Of a DNA stretch of 64,000 nt, positions 55,978 through 63,782 are shown one piece after another (position 1 is the first letter of the stretch; each line of letters opens with the position of its first letter). The DNA is from Rhodopirellula baltica (GTDB taxonomy: Bacteria; Planctomycetota; Planctomycetia; Pirellulales; Pirellulaceae): contig PPHI01000077.1 in the NCBI GenBank assembly GCA_002901265.1, positions 57,936 through 121,935 of the forward strand, given 5' to 3'. The notes beneath the pieces are model-generated. The model was given only the letters and a program-made list of their open reading frames with translations, did not search any database and had not been told where the DNA came from. The position numbers and the translations under genes are program-made.

Positions 55978-56242
55978 GCACCTGCGAAACTTGGTCGTGA
56001 ATTCTTGATCAGCAAACCCCTGCAGGGATAATCGCAACATTCCCTGCCGGGCCATTTCTGATCGACAACGGATCGCATTCGTACCTTCGGATTGCGGAAC
56101 GGCGTTGTGCGAAGACAGCCGTTGCACCAAACCGTTGACCGAGCAATGTGGGCTGAATAAGTTGGCGGCTACGACATGTTCCAGGCCAGGAGCCGATCAA
56201 AGTCGACTAGGCCTCCGCCCCTCTACTCCGTCGGAGTTTGCT

Positions 56243-57232
56243 GTGAAAGTACGCTGTTGTTTTGCGATGCTACTGGCTTGCACCTGGTTTGCGAACGTTC
56301 AAGCTGAAACGCCAACGGAACGCAGCAAGTCTACCGAAAGCGATTTGAATGTGGTTCGCGTCGTGTACTTGGTCTCGCGTGATCGAACGGAGCGACCCGA
56401 GTACACCGCAGCGATCGAACAAGCGATTGTTGATCTGCAAAAATGGTATGCCGGTCAACTTGGCGGAGCGACATTCCGATTGCATTCTCCAATCGTGGAA
56501 GTCATCAAAAGCCCCAAGCCGGCAGTTTGGTTCCACGCCAACCCTGCCGGCGAGCACAAAGAAAACTGGGGTTACAACAACACATTCGCCGAAGCCAGCG
56601 AATTGGTCGGTGCCAAGCACAACGACCCTCACATCACTTGGGTTATCTATTCAGACAGTCCGGGAAACAGCGGCCGAGGCGGAAGTGGAGTCGCCTGCAT
56701 GCCCGAGGACGACTTGCTAGGGCTTGTTGGAAAGCATCCGACCCAGAAAGACAAACTTCGCTGGGTTGCCGGTCTCGGCCATGAACTCGGTCACGCCTTT
56801 GGGTTGCCGCACCCCGCAGATACGGTCAAGGACGCCGATGCAATCATGTGGACTGGCATCTATGGCAAGTACCCCGATCGCACCTACTTAACGGACGACG
56901 ATAAAAAAATCCTGAGCCGCAGCCCGTTCTTCTACAACCCAGACGACAGCCCTGTTTATCGTTTGCCCAAGGTTGTCGCTCGCTACAGCTATCCGGGTGG
57001 CGCGTTCCTGCAGCACTCTTCAAAGTCGCCAACGATCTGGACCGAGACCAAAACCGACAGCGCGGCTCGATTCACATTCGAAGAGTCGAAACGCGAAAAC
57101 GGCATGATCTACATCGACGACAGACCAAGGGGAATCAAAATCCGATTCCCGAGTGTAGGTGGTCATGCTGAGCTGTCAGCCGATTCTGGGACGACCTGGA
57201 ATCGGTTCAGCGAATTCAAGTTGGACGAATAG
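56243..57232 (+). CDS. Secreted metzincin-like zinc metalloprotease
   Basis: I chose GTG 56243 because it gives a good signal peptide (KVRCCFAMLLACTWFANVQA); the frame runs from 56105. The 329-residue protein has the metzincin zinc motif HELGHAFGLPH (HExxHxxGxxH) with ligands His180, His184 and His190, and a Met at residue 202 (DAIMWTGIYG) consistent with the Met-turn. A preceding region with WVIYSDSPGNSGRGGSG is unique to this type. The enzyme should cut proteins outside the cytoplasm. It follows the heme protein by 265 bases, which hold nothing recognised. Confidence 0.82.
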   Translation: MKVRCCFAMLLACTWFANVQAETPTERSKSTESDLNVVRVVYLVSRDRTERPEYTAAIEQAIVDLQKWYAGQLGGATFRLHSPIVEVIKSPKPAVWFHANPAGEHKENWGYNNTFAEASELVGAKHNDPHITWVIYSDSPGNSGRGGSGVACMPEDDLLGLVGKHPTQKDKLRWVAGLGHELGHAFGLPHPADTVKDADAIMWTGIYGKYPDRTYLTDDDKKILSRSPFFYNPDDSPVYRLPKVVARYSYPGGAFLQHSSKSPTIWTETKTDSAARFTFEESKRENGMIYIDDRPRGIKIRFPSVGGHAELSADSGTTWNRFSEFKLDE

Positions 57233-57567
57233 CCGGCGATGCGCTCCGCCCGGCGCACTAGACCAGTACATACATTCGCCCTGTATCGATGGGTGCCACC
57301 GCAAAACTCTTCGGCTCGCCAGAACGGATGCGTTACGGTGTGTTTCTGATGGTCACACGCTGACTTCTGCGTCATCACGGCCAAGCCGCGATTCTTCCGA
57401 TCACGCCTGCGACGGAACGCCACATGCGTTTCACCTCAATACCTCGCTACCTTCCTAGGTATAGACAGTTAAAACTATCAGTACCAGTAAGCTCGTCAGT
57501 CGCCTTTTCAGATTCACGAGCTTCCACCAGCATCGCTGGCGTTTCCCCACCTTTAGCGAGCCTGATC
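57233..57567. other. Intergenic region without recognised features
   Basis: A 335-base gap. The frame upstream of the ATG at 57568 stays open from 57424 but has no coding character. No repeat or RNA was recognised. Confidence 0.4.
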
Positions 57568-58665
57568 ATGAACGGACTAAGAAGTTTCACATTGATTGTC
57601 ATCATCGCAACTGCATTTCCAGCGATCAGCTTTGCGCAGCAGGGCCCGGGACGCGGATTCCGCGGTGGCGGCCAACCTGGTGCCGGCAGAGGCATGGGGC
57701 GTGGTCTTGGAGGCCCTGGGTTTGGAGGACGAGGCGCCGGAGGTGGTGCTGCGCAAGCAGAATCTCACGGGCATGACGAGCGACACGACGCTGATCGCGA
57801 CGTCTTCCAGTTCCTGCTGCAGAACCACACCAAGATCAATCGCACCGTCACCGAATTGCCCAACGGCGTGGAAACACTCACCGAATCCGCCGATCCGGAT
57901 GTCGCTGACAAAATCAAAGAACATGTTTCGTGGATGGAGTATCGAATCGAGAACACCAACCCGATTCGCATGCGTGACCCATTGTTCGCAGAGCTGTTCA
58001 AGCACACCGACAAGATCGAAATGAAACATGTCGACACCGAGAACGGCGTTCGCGTCACTGAGACATCATCGGATCCGGCGGTTGCCAAGCTGATCCAAGC
58101 ACATGCGAAAGTGGTTACGGGTTTTGTCGAGCGTGGCTTTGCCGAAGCGATGAAAAACCATCCTGTCCCGGGCTCAACCCCAACCACCGCAGCGACGTCA
58201 ACTCCGACAATCGCCGGATATGGCAAAGTCGTTCAGTTAGCGGACGCGGTTCAGCAACCGCGTGATGGGACCAAGATTGTCGTCGACTTAACCCGCGGCG
58301 GTGACGCAAAGGAAATCAATCCTGGCCTTGAAAAGATCGCCAAGTACCTAAACATCTATGCCGGCGGCGGAGCGGAACCGGCGAGCGTGCACATTGCGGT
58401 CGTACTTCATGGCGACGCGACGTTCACGGTGCTTAATTCCGATGCCTACGCCCGGCATTTCAACACACAAAGCAACCCGAATCTCACACTGCTACATGAG
58501 CTGCACGAAGCGGAGGTGGAGATCTATGTCTGTGGGCAAACACTGATTTCCAAAGGCAGCCGTCCAGACGAAGTTGCGGTTTTTGTCGACACCGCCGTAT
58601 CAGCCGTGACCTCAATTGCAAACCTGCAAGCCGACGGATACGCCTATCTACCGCTTGGTAATTGA
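57568..58665 (+). CDS. Secreted protein with duplicated N-terminal motif and C-terminal DsrE-like domain
   Basis: The ATG at 57568 gives 365 residues with signal peptide LRSFTLIVIIATAFPAISFA. A Gly/Arg-rich linker covers about residues 25-60. Then comes a domain with an internal duplication: NGVETLTESADPDVADKIKEH and, about 60 residues later, NGVRVTETSSDPAVAKLIQAH. The C-terminal third (about 225-365) matches the DsrE fold: VHIAVVLHGDATFTVLNSD and the Cys-containing VEIYVCGQTLISKGS. DsrE-like proteins carry or relay sulfur on Cys, though exported forms are poorly known. No sulfur-oxidation genes are seen in this window. Confidence 0.75.
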   Translation: MNGLRSFTLIVIIATAFPAISFAQQGPGRGFRGGGQPGAGRGMGRGLGGPGFGGRGAGGGAAQAESHGHDERHDADRDVFQFLLQNHTKINRTVTELPNGVETLTESADPDVADKIKEHVSWMEYRIENTNPIRMRDPLFAELFKHTDKIEMKHVDTENGVRVTETSSDPAVAKLIQAHAKVVTGFVERGFAEAMKNHPVPGSTPTTAATSTPTIAGYGKVVQLADAVQQPRDGTKIVVDLTRGGDAKEINPGLEKIAKYLNIYAGGGAEPASVHIAVVLHGDATFTVLNSDAYARHFNTQSNPNLTLLHELHEAEVEIYVCGQTLISKGSRPDEVAVFVDTAVSAVTSIANLQADGYAYLPLGN

Positions 58666-58909
58666 GTCACCGCGATTGCACCGATAGCAATCTCAGGGCT
58701 GACACCCCAAGCTGCCGACGCGGACTCTTCCGGAGTCAAACCTGCCCGTAATCGAAGTGCAAGTACACATCGTGTTCGGGCGTGGTTCCGTTGTGCGAAC
58801 ATCGAGTCATACCTCGCACGCCCCGAAGGGGCCGGCGTCGCTACCGCCGTCCCGTTGACTTTCGATCCAAACGATCGACACCCTCAACGTTACCGTTCAC
58901 CAGCACCTT
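58666..58909. repeat. Repeat-rich gap, relative of the 2342/2729 element
   Basis: The segment 58690-58850 contains caggctgacaccccaagctg-like, actcttccggagtc and gccccgaaggggcc palindromes in the same order and spacing as the repeats at 2342 and 2729, but diverged. There is no gene here. Confidence 0.5.
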
Positions 58910-59134
58910 CTATTTCTGGCGGGTTGACTTGTGTAGTAGGCGTCGGCGGGCACGGCGCGTTTTCTTGCGGTCGGCAGCTTGCCGACGTTCTTCTTGGCAG
59001 TAGCTGCGTACGGACTCTGGTTGCTCGGCTGTCCATGCGTGCGGCGACATCGCTGCCCAGTCCGTCTCGCCAGCCAGCGACTTGAGGATCGCGACTTCTT
59101 CGTCGGTCCACTGAGCATTGGCCGAAGGCCTCAA
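58910..59134 (-). CDS. Small WTDEEV protein with SANT/Myb-like pattern, copy 1
   Basis: A 74-residue product from TTG 59134. It starts MRPSANAQWTDEEVAILKSL and ends in a basic tail (RRQAADRKKTRRARRRLL). Conserved Trp, Glu and Leu positions (W...EE...L, then W) resemble SANT/Myb-like helices, which bind DNA, and the basic tail supports that. The 5' end lies inside a 257-base repeat shared with copy 2, after which the two proteins differ completely. Whether it is translated is uncertain. Confidence 0.5.
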   Translation of the reverse strand: MRPSANAQWTDEEVAILKSLAGETDWAAMSPHAWTAEQPESVRSYCQEERRQAADRKKTRRARRRLLHKSTRQK

Positions 59135-59344
59135 TCATCGTAGCCTGCGGCAACGCCGTAGGAACCTGAAAACGAAACCGACAATTGGCCGAAGGTCAAT
59201 TTCAACCGATTTTTTTCGGCCGCCGCCGTCGCCTTTGGAATCCAGCCGGAAAAGGCATTGAAGGGATGAGTAGTCGTTAACCTCAAAACTGCATCAACGC
59301 ACTGGAAAACCGACCAAATCGAGACCGCGTACCTTTTCCCACTC
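59088..59344. repeat. Tandem gene-unit repeat, copy 1
   Basis: About 257 bases, over 90% identical to 59394-59652 and 306 bases before it. It spans the 5' end of WTDEEV gene copy 1, the intergenic leader (with cggccgaaggcctcaatcat and a tttttttcggccg element) and the 3' end of copy 2. So the array duplicates the region between genes while the gene bodies differ. Confidence 0.85.
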
Positions 59345-59440
59345 GGCGAGGTGCTCTTCCAATCGCTTGCCGGGAAAGACACGCAGCCAGCGAATCGCGA
59401 CTTCTTCGTCGGTCCACTGAGCTTTGGCCGAAGGCCTCAA
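59294..59440 (-). CDS. Small WTDEEV protein, copy 2 (48 residues)
   Basis: A 48-residue product from TTG 59440 (after a stop), too short for many gene callers. It begins MRPSAKAQWTDEEVAIRWLR and ends KVRGLDLVGFPVR. The opening is nearly the same as copy 1, and the body (VFPGKRLEEHLAEWE) is unrelated to it. It looks like the same DNA-binding-like N-terminus on a different C-terminus. The third, decayed copy at 59600 keeps the same C-terminus. Confidence 0.5.
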   Translation of the reverse strand: MRPSAKAQWTDEEVAIRWLRVFPGKRLEEHLAEWEKVRGLDLVGFPVR

Positions 59441-59652
59441 TCATCGTAGCCTGCGGCAACGCCGTAGGAACCCGAATACAAAGCCGACGATTGGCCGAAG
59501 GTCAATTTCAACCGATTTTTTTCGGCCGTCGCCGTCGCCTTTGGAATCCAGCCGGAAAAGGCATTGAAGGGAGGAGTAGTCGTTATCCTCAAAACTGCAT
59601 CAACGCACTGGAAAATCGACCAAATCGAAACCGCGTACCTTTTTGCCACTCA
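59394..59652. repeat. Tandem gene-unit repeat, copy 2
   Basis: Second copy of the 59088-59344 unit. Beyond its right end (about 59652) similarity stops abruptly where IS66-derived sequence begins. Confidence 0.85.
59600..59652 (-). pseudogene. Remnant of a third WTDEEV gene
   Basis: The minus strand encodes KKVRGFDLVDFPVR before a stop, matching the C-terminus of copy 2. An extra A near 59645 shifts the frame relative to copy 2 (gagtggcaaaaagg against gagtgggaaaagg), and the 5' part is missing. It was probably cut off by the neighbouring mobile-element debris. Confidence 0.6.
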
Positions 59653-59679
59653 ATATTGACGCGGGAACCTGCACCGGTT

Positions 59680-59884
59680 GCGGCGTGGCGAACACGCGAT
59701 TCGGCCGGCGGTCGTCAATCGAAAGGTATGGAGAGGCTACTGAAGTGAAGCTGGTGCGAACGCCCAGTCGATCATCAGGAGCGTGATGCGAACGTGCGTG
59801 CAACGACTGGCCGCCCCATTTACATTCTTGCATCGTCAATTAACAAGCCCGACGCCTCTGCCTCTGCCCATCTCCGTTCGGTAA
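59680..59884 (+). pseudogene. IS66-family transposase C-terminal remnant with a nonsense mutation
   Basis: The plus strand reads RRGEHAIRPAVVNRKVWRGY, then a TGA stop, then SEAGANAQSIIRSVMRTC and on to LTSPTPLPLPISVR and a TAA. This is the conserved C-terminus of IS66 TnpC. The copy at the right edge has CGA where this has TGA. The N-terminal part is absent, so this is a dead fragment, inverted relative to the right-edge copy. Confidence 0.8.
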
Positions 59885-59889
59885 ACAAG

Positions 59890-60183
59890 TACGGAGGATT
59901 TACACGGTCGTTGTATATTCCGACCGAACGAGCTATGGAAATCGTCAAACGATTAGCTGGTGAATATCCAGATGGTCCAATCTTGATATTCCATGGACTA
60001 AAGACGCAGTCAAATGCACCTTCCAAAGGCTGCGAAAAAACATGGATTGGATTTCACATACTATGCAATGCCGCACACCAACATTACCAACAAACTGCTG
60101 GCGGGTGTGGTTACCCACGTTGTTGCTGCCCTTGCTGAACACAAACCAACAAGGATGATCGACGAGGTCGATTCACATGTTTC
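59890..60183 (+). pseudogene. Decayed tyrosine recombinase (integrase) C-terminal remnant
   Basis: Read with frameshifts the plus strand gives SLYIPTERAMEIVKRLAGEY, then PWTKDAVKCTFQRLRKNM, then GLDFTYYAMPHTNITNKLLA and AALAEHKPTRMIDEVDSHVS. This has the layout of a tyrosine recombinase catalytic domain. The RHxxT box reads PHTNIT, the usual AGHK reads AEHK, and the expected catalytic Tyr (as in VYSH) is Asp. Three frames are needed, so it is a pseudogene. It suggests an earlier integration event here. Confidence 0.65.
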
Positions 60184-60406
60184 GTAAGATTACAAGTACA
60201 TGCTGGTGCTGGCGAAAAAAGGTGCATAAAAATATCGTGCCTCTAGATCCAGTATCGCTCACGATCTTTTTCGGATTTGGAGGATATTCGGATTTTCCGG
60301 GCCTCGGACTTGCACCCACCCTTCCCGGGGGCTACCCTGCACCCACGCAAATGAAAGGCGGTTTGTTGTTGGTCGTGTTTTGGTACCCTCAGATTGTGGA
60401 TTCAAA

Positions 60407-61060
60407 ATGATTCGAACGATTAAATTGGCGGTGGCGTGTGTGTTAGTACTCGCCACGGCGGGCACGGTGCAGGCTGCGATGATGACTTTCAATATCAACC
60501 AGACCTGGAGCCAAGGAAACGGGCAAACCGATATCCCCGCCACCAGTATCTCGCTAGGCGGTGCCGGCCAGTTCACGCTTGATCCGGGATTTAGCGAGGA
60601 ATTCTTTGACTTTACGTTCGCTGGTACTGGGACGTTTTCGACAATCAATTCCAGTCTTGGTGGCTACTACTTCTTAGATTCTTACTCTCCAATGGAATTT
60701 ATTGGAGCTGGCAATTTTGGTGACCACATTTCTGCAAACGGTGACTGGGACACAATCCTCGTTGGCGGCTCGACTGCTGGTGTTTGGGGCGGAACTCATG
60801 ATGGATACTTGGGGTTTAGATCCGATACAGGCAATTTTGGCTGGATCGACTATTCTTTCACTCGGTCTGGTAGTGTTTCGACACTGACGTTACTGGACGG
60901 TGCTTACGAGGATCAGGCAGGCGTGGTTATTCTTGCGGGCGACACTATTGTAAATGCTGTTCCCGAACCTTCCTCGTTCGCCTTATTTGGTATTGGCGTT
61001 TGTGTCGCTGGTGCTGGATCACGTCGCCGACGTCGCATGCCGTTGGGTGTCGCCAACTAA
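60407..61060 (+). CDS. PEP-CTERM sorting-domain protein
   Basis: A 217-residue exported protein. The ATG at 60407 opens a signal peptide (RTIKLAVACVLVLATAG, ending VQA). The middle is beta-rich and Gly/Ser/Thr-rich (FTFAGTGTFSTINSSLGG). The C-terminus is a PEP-CTERM tripartite tag: VPEPSSFALFGIGVCVAGAG followed by RRRRR. Such tags are cleaved by exosortase and are linked to exopolysaccharide producers. No exosortase is in this window. A clear terminator follows at 61097. Confidence 0.88.
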   Translation: MIRTIKLAVACVLVLATAGTVQAAMMTFNINQTWSQGNGQTDIPATSISLGGAGQFTLDPGFSEEFFDFTFAGTGTFSTINSSLGGYYFLDSYSPMEFIGAGNFGDHISANGDWDTILVGGSTAGVWGGTHDGYLGFRSDTGNFGWIDYSFTRSGSVSTLTLLDGAYEDQAGVVILAGDTIVNAVPEPSSFALFGIGVCVAGAGSRRRRRMPLGVAN

Positions 61061-61096
61061 CTCTACCGACAACAATCCCAAACTTCAAAGCGTTGA

Positions 61097-61124
61097 GGGC
61101 AGCCATTGACGGCTGCCCTTTTTT
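61097..61124 (+). terminator. Rho-independent terminator of the PEP-CTERM gene
   Basis: gggcagcc and ggctgccc pair around an attgac loop and are followed by a run of six T. It is 37 bases after the stop codon. Confidence 0.9.
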
Positions 61125-61140
61125 ATTTGCTTGACGCTAA

Positions 61141-61569
61141 AAACCAAGAAAGGCCCGTAGCAGAACCACGAACTTTTCAACGCATCATATCGATAATGGA
61201 CTGAATGGATGGTGCCATCCATCATCCAGAAAAGCGTTCAGAACGCGATTACCACAGGACATCAATGTCAATTCCGTTCCGCCTGCCGCAAAGCCTCTTA
61301 ATCGACCCGTTGGCAGAAGTGCTACACAGAATGCTAGGGCGCAGCGTGATGCTGCAATACTTCAACGAGCTGGTGCTGAAGATGTAAGAATTAACCAACA
61401 GCAGGTGAACGCGGCCGGTGAGCGAGTTGGAACAAACCTCCCTGATTTGCAGTACACCAATCCACGAACTGGTCAGCGTGTTAATATTGAATACGAACGG
61501 ACAGGTTCGACACGAGGGCCAGTACACCAAGAAAGGATTCTTGCGAACGATCCGTCCGCGAGAGTTTGA
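61141..61569 (+). pseudogene. Orphan toxin C-terminal fragment without a start codon
   Basis: The frame is open from a TAA at 61138 to the TGA at 61567-61569, but has no usable start, so it looks like the detached tip of a larger toxin. The conserved part is near the end: TNLPDLQYTNPRTGQRVNIE, then YERTGSTRGPVHQERILAND and PSARV. This pattern resembles C-terminal toxin domains of Rhs/contact-dependent proteins. The gene just downstream would be its immunity partner. Function of the toxin fold is not recognised with certainty; a nuclease is a guess. Confidence 0.5.
61203..61229. repeat. 27-bp palindrome-containing repeat, copy 1
   Basis: gaatggatggtgccatccat followed by catccag. The core ggatggtgccatcc is an inverted repeat. 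Other copies are at 62391-62416 and (diverged) 62699-62722, bracketing the toxin fragment and the putative immunity gene. Confidence 0.75.
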
Positions 61570-61589
61570 ATACGGGAGAATTCAAATTG

Positions 61590-62288
61590 ATGATCGAACA
61601 AACTGAATTGCTAGGAGGCGTGTATCGACCGATAACCAACACAATTGGTTTCCTCGAATGTCGTGCTGAGACTGCAGCGAAAGCGTTCTTTGCGTGGAAG
61701 GATCGAACCTATTCGCGGGATGGTCGAAAATTGCGAATGGAACGACGCGAATCAGCGTCGCTTGAGGCATGTCTTGCCTCGTTGCTTCCCTTGACCTCTC
61801 GACCATCGCGGTGGGTCTTTATTGAAACTCAGTCAAGTTGGTGTGCGTATATTGAGAATCGCTGGCGCGGGACTGACCCAACTCCAATCGCACCCCTTGC
61901 TGGCGACCGCCTTAACAGTCGCGGCATTCGATGCACGAACATCCCTGCAGGAGAATCGCCAGCCACAATCCTTGAGGTTTACCGCTCAACTTGGAGTGAA
62001 CTGGGGAATACAGAACGTTCGATATGTGCGATGAAGGACGGTAGTAGTTGGACTTTTGATACCTTTGGCGACCCGTTTGAGTTTGAGCAAATTCATCAAT
62101 ACTCTGCGAATCGAATACGCGACCGGTTCACGTCAAAAATGCTCGCCCAGTACTTGAACCAATTCGGAATATCCCCTTTTGACGAATCGTTCTACCTCAC
62201 TCCAAATTGCGTTTTTTATATCGTTGACATTGATGGTCCGCCGCTGCCCAACATCAAGGAGTATTCTCTCAACGAAGCCGTAACTTGA
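61590..62288 (+). CDS. Putative immunity protein of the orphan toxin fragment
   Basis: The ATG at 61590 gives 232 residues, 21 bases after the toxin fragment, with a GGGAGA ribosome-binding-like stretch about ten bases upstream. It is a soluble protein with many Trp and Tyr residues (SRWVFIETQSSWCAYIENRW, then QIHQYSANRIRDRF and FYIVDIDGPPLPN). There is no named family I can recognise. Position after the toxin tail, lack of signal peptide and an intact frame support an immunity role by context only. Base composition is lower in GC than the core genes. Confidence 0.55.
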   Translation: MIEQTELLGGVYRPITNTIGFLECRAETAAKAFFAWKDRTYSRDGRKLRMERRESASLEACLASLLPLTSRPSRWVFIETQSSWCAYIENRWRGTDPTPIAPLAGDRLNSRGIRCTNIPAGESPATILEVYRSTWSELGNTERSICAMKDGSSWTFDTFGDPFEFEQIHQYSANRIRDRFTSKMLAQYLNQFGISPFDESFYLTPNCVFYIVDIDGPPLPNIKEYSLNEAVT

Positions 62289-62720
62289 TGCCCCAAACAG
62301 TGGACGGCTCTCTCCGTCAAGCTATCCGAATCCTGATCCACCCATGTCGGCCCCACCCGTCCGAAACGAGCCGCAGACAGTCGAAGGATCAATGGATGGT
62401 GCCATCCATCATCCAGCTAAGCAAGCTGAACTGGAACCACGACTCTCCAAGTGCAACAAACAGTCGCTGGGCTTCTTCCGCGATTTGCTGGCTCGTTCAG
62501 GCTCATGCAGCTGAGCTTTGTTCCAGTGTCGGCGCAGCGTGGTACCGACGGATTTCACTTTCATTCAGTGGCTGGTGCGTTAGCGATGGCTAGTTTGATC
62601 AGCGACAAGCTAGTCGAAGCAGGCCGCCGCGATTGCTTGGCCGCGATGATGCTGCCGGCCTGTTTGCCTTGCGTGCTCTCGCATGGATTCTGGGATTAAT
62701 GGATGGTGCCATCTAACATC
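62289..62720. other. Non-coding debris between immunity gene and IS3 element
   Basis: A 432-base stretch with repeat copies 2 and 3 (62391 and 62699). Frames at 62451 and nearby are short and have no family resemblance. No gene is called. Confidence 0.5.
62391..62416. repeat. 27-bp palindrome-containing repeat, copy 2
   Basis: aatggatggtgccatccatc then atccag, nearly identical to the copy at 61203. The interval between the two copies is about 1.19 kb and contains the toxin-tail and immunity pair. Confidence 0.75.
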
Positions 62721-62722
62721 TG
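62699..62722. repeat. 27-bp repeat, diverged copy 3
   Basis: aatggatggtgccatctaac and atct; the right arm of the palindrome is altered exactly next to the IS3 end at 62721. Confidence 0.6.
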
Positions 62723-62763
62723 GGGTGCCCCCGAAACTTGGTCCAGGGTTATGAAGGTAGGGA

Positions 62764-63603
62764 TTAGGTTACTGAATCACATTCGTTGTGCCGCTTCGAC
62801 GTAAGGAGCGCAGCGACTGGAGTTGAAGCGGCACAACGGGCCGCGAACTCCGCAGGGGTAAGCCCACTCAGCGAGCTGTGTGGACGCCGGTGGTTATAGG
62901 TCGATCTCCATTGGCTGATCACCTGTTGGGCTTCAGCAAGCGTGCTGAATGCTTCGCACGACAAGCACTCGTCCCGAAGCCGACTGTGAAAGCTTTCGAC
63001 GTAGCCATTCTCCCAGGGGCTGCCTGGTTCGATGAACGACGTGCCGACATCAATGCGACCGAGAAAACCTCGAACGCGACGACTGATGAACTCGGGGCCA
63101 TTGTCACTTCGGATGAATGCTGGAACGCCTCGGATCGCGAACACATCCACCAGGAGATCAACCAAGTCATCACCCGTAAACCGGCGGGAGACCTCCAAGG
63201 CAATGCATTCCCTGGAGTACTCATCGATCAGTGACAGGATTTTCAGCGAGCGTCCGTTGCTTGTCCGATCAAAGATAAAGTCGATCGACCAAACATGGTT
63301 CATGTGTTCGGCGCGGCGACGGCAGATGCCACCGGAATCGCTTCCGAGCCTGCGTTTCTTCGTCTTTTTCCGCGGTACGCGAAACCCTTCTCGTTTCCAC
63401 AGTCGGTAGATCCGTTTGAAATTCACTGTCCACCCTTCACGGCGTAGCATCCGCGTGATCATCCGATAGCCGTAGCGTGGGAATTCACGAACCAGTTCAT
63501 GAATGCGGCGAAGCAATCTCTCTTCGTCGCTCTTGGATTGCGTCTGGTACCGCTGTGTACTTCGCGGTTGACCAAGCGTCTTGCATGCCCGACGTTCTGA
63601 CAC
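62764..63603 (-). CDS. IS3-family transposase OrfB
   Basis: A 279-residue DDE transposase catalytic subunit of the IS3 family (GTG start; the frame extends further upstream, overlapping orfA, as in programmed frameshift elements). Catalytic residues are visible: Asp in VWSIDFIFDR, Asp in FIRSDNGPEF and Glu in SPWENGYVESFHSR. The HTH-type N-terminal part (FPRYGYRMITRMLRREGW) and C-terminal YNHRRPHSSLSGLTP are normal. It appears intact, but without orfA the element probably cannot move by itself. Confidence 0.92.
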   Translation of the reverse strand: MSERRACKTLGQPRSTQRYQTQSKSDEERLLRRIHELVREFPRYGYRMITRMLRREGWTVNFKRIYRLWKREGFRVPRKKTKKRRLGSDSGGICRRRAEHMNHVWSIDFIFDRTSNGRSLKILSLIDEYSRECIALEVSRRFTGDDLVDLLVDVFAIRGVPAFIRSDNGPEFISRRVRGFLGRIDVGTSFIEPGSPWENGYVESFHSRLRDECLSCEAFSTLAEAQQVISQWRSTYNHRRPHSSLSGLTPAEFAARCAASTPVAALLTSKRHNECDSVT

Positions 63604-63653
63604 CTCAAAGGTCTTTTGAGCCTTGGCGACAGCCTCACGTCGTCGCGTCGGGC

Positions 63654-63782
63654 TCAGAAGTTTCCCTCCGCAGCCATCTTCAAAATCTTCTTGTCCAACT
63701 CCGCTTCTGCGAGAAGCTCTTTCAATCGTTGATTTTCGACCTCAAGCTCTCGAAGGCGTTTCGCTTCGTCGGATGTACTTGT
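63654..63782 (-). pseudogene. IS3-family OrfA C-terminal fragment
   Basis: The minus strand reads SDEAKRLRELEVENQRLKEL and ends AEGNF, the conserved leucine-zipper-like C-terminus of IS3 OrfA. A TAA (the IS66 stop) lies just upstream in the same frame, and the HTH N-terminus is absent. The overlap with the orfB frame near GGGAAACTTCTGAG would be the site of programmed frameshifting. Confidence 0.75.

Larger units (their letters stand above)
62721..63782 (-). mobile_element. IS3-family element, truncated at its orfA end
   Basis: The left end starts tggggtgcccccgaaacttg, a typical IS3-family terminal inverted repeat, and the element carries orfB intact and only the last part of orfA. Its other end is missing where an IS66 transposase tail begins at 63783. 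The missing orfA start and terminal repeat may lie beyond the IS66 copy, outside the window. If so, IS66 inserted into this IS3 copy. Confidence 0.8.

Noticed and set aside
62451..62699. 82-residue frame between the immunity gene and IS3
   Set aside because: It is short, lacks a recognisable family or ribosome-binding site and lies in repeat debris, so it is left uncalled.
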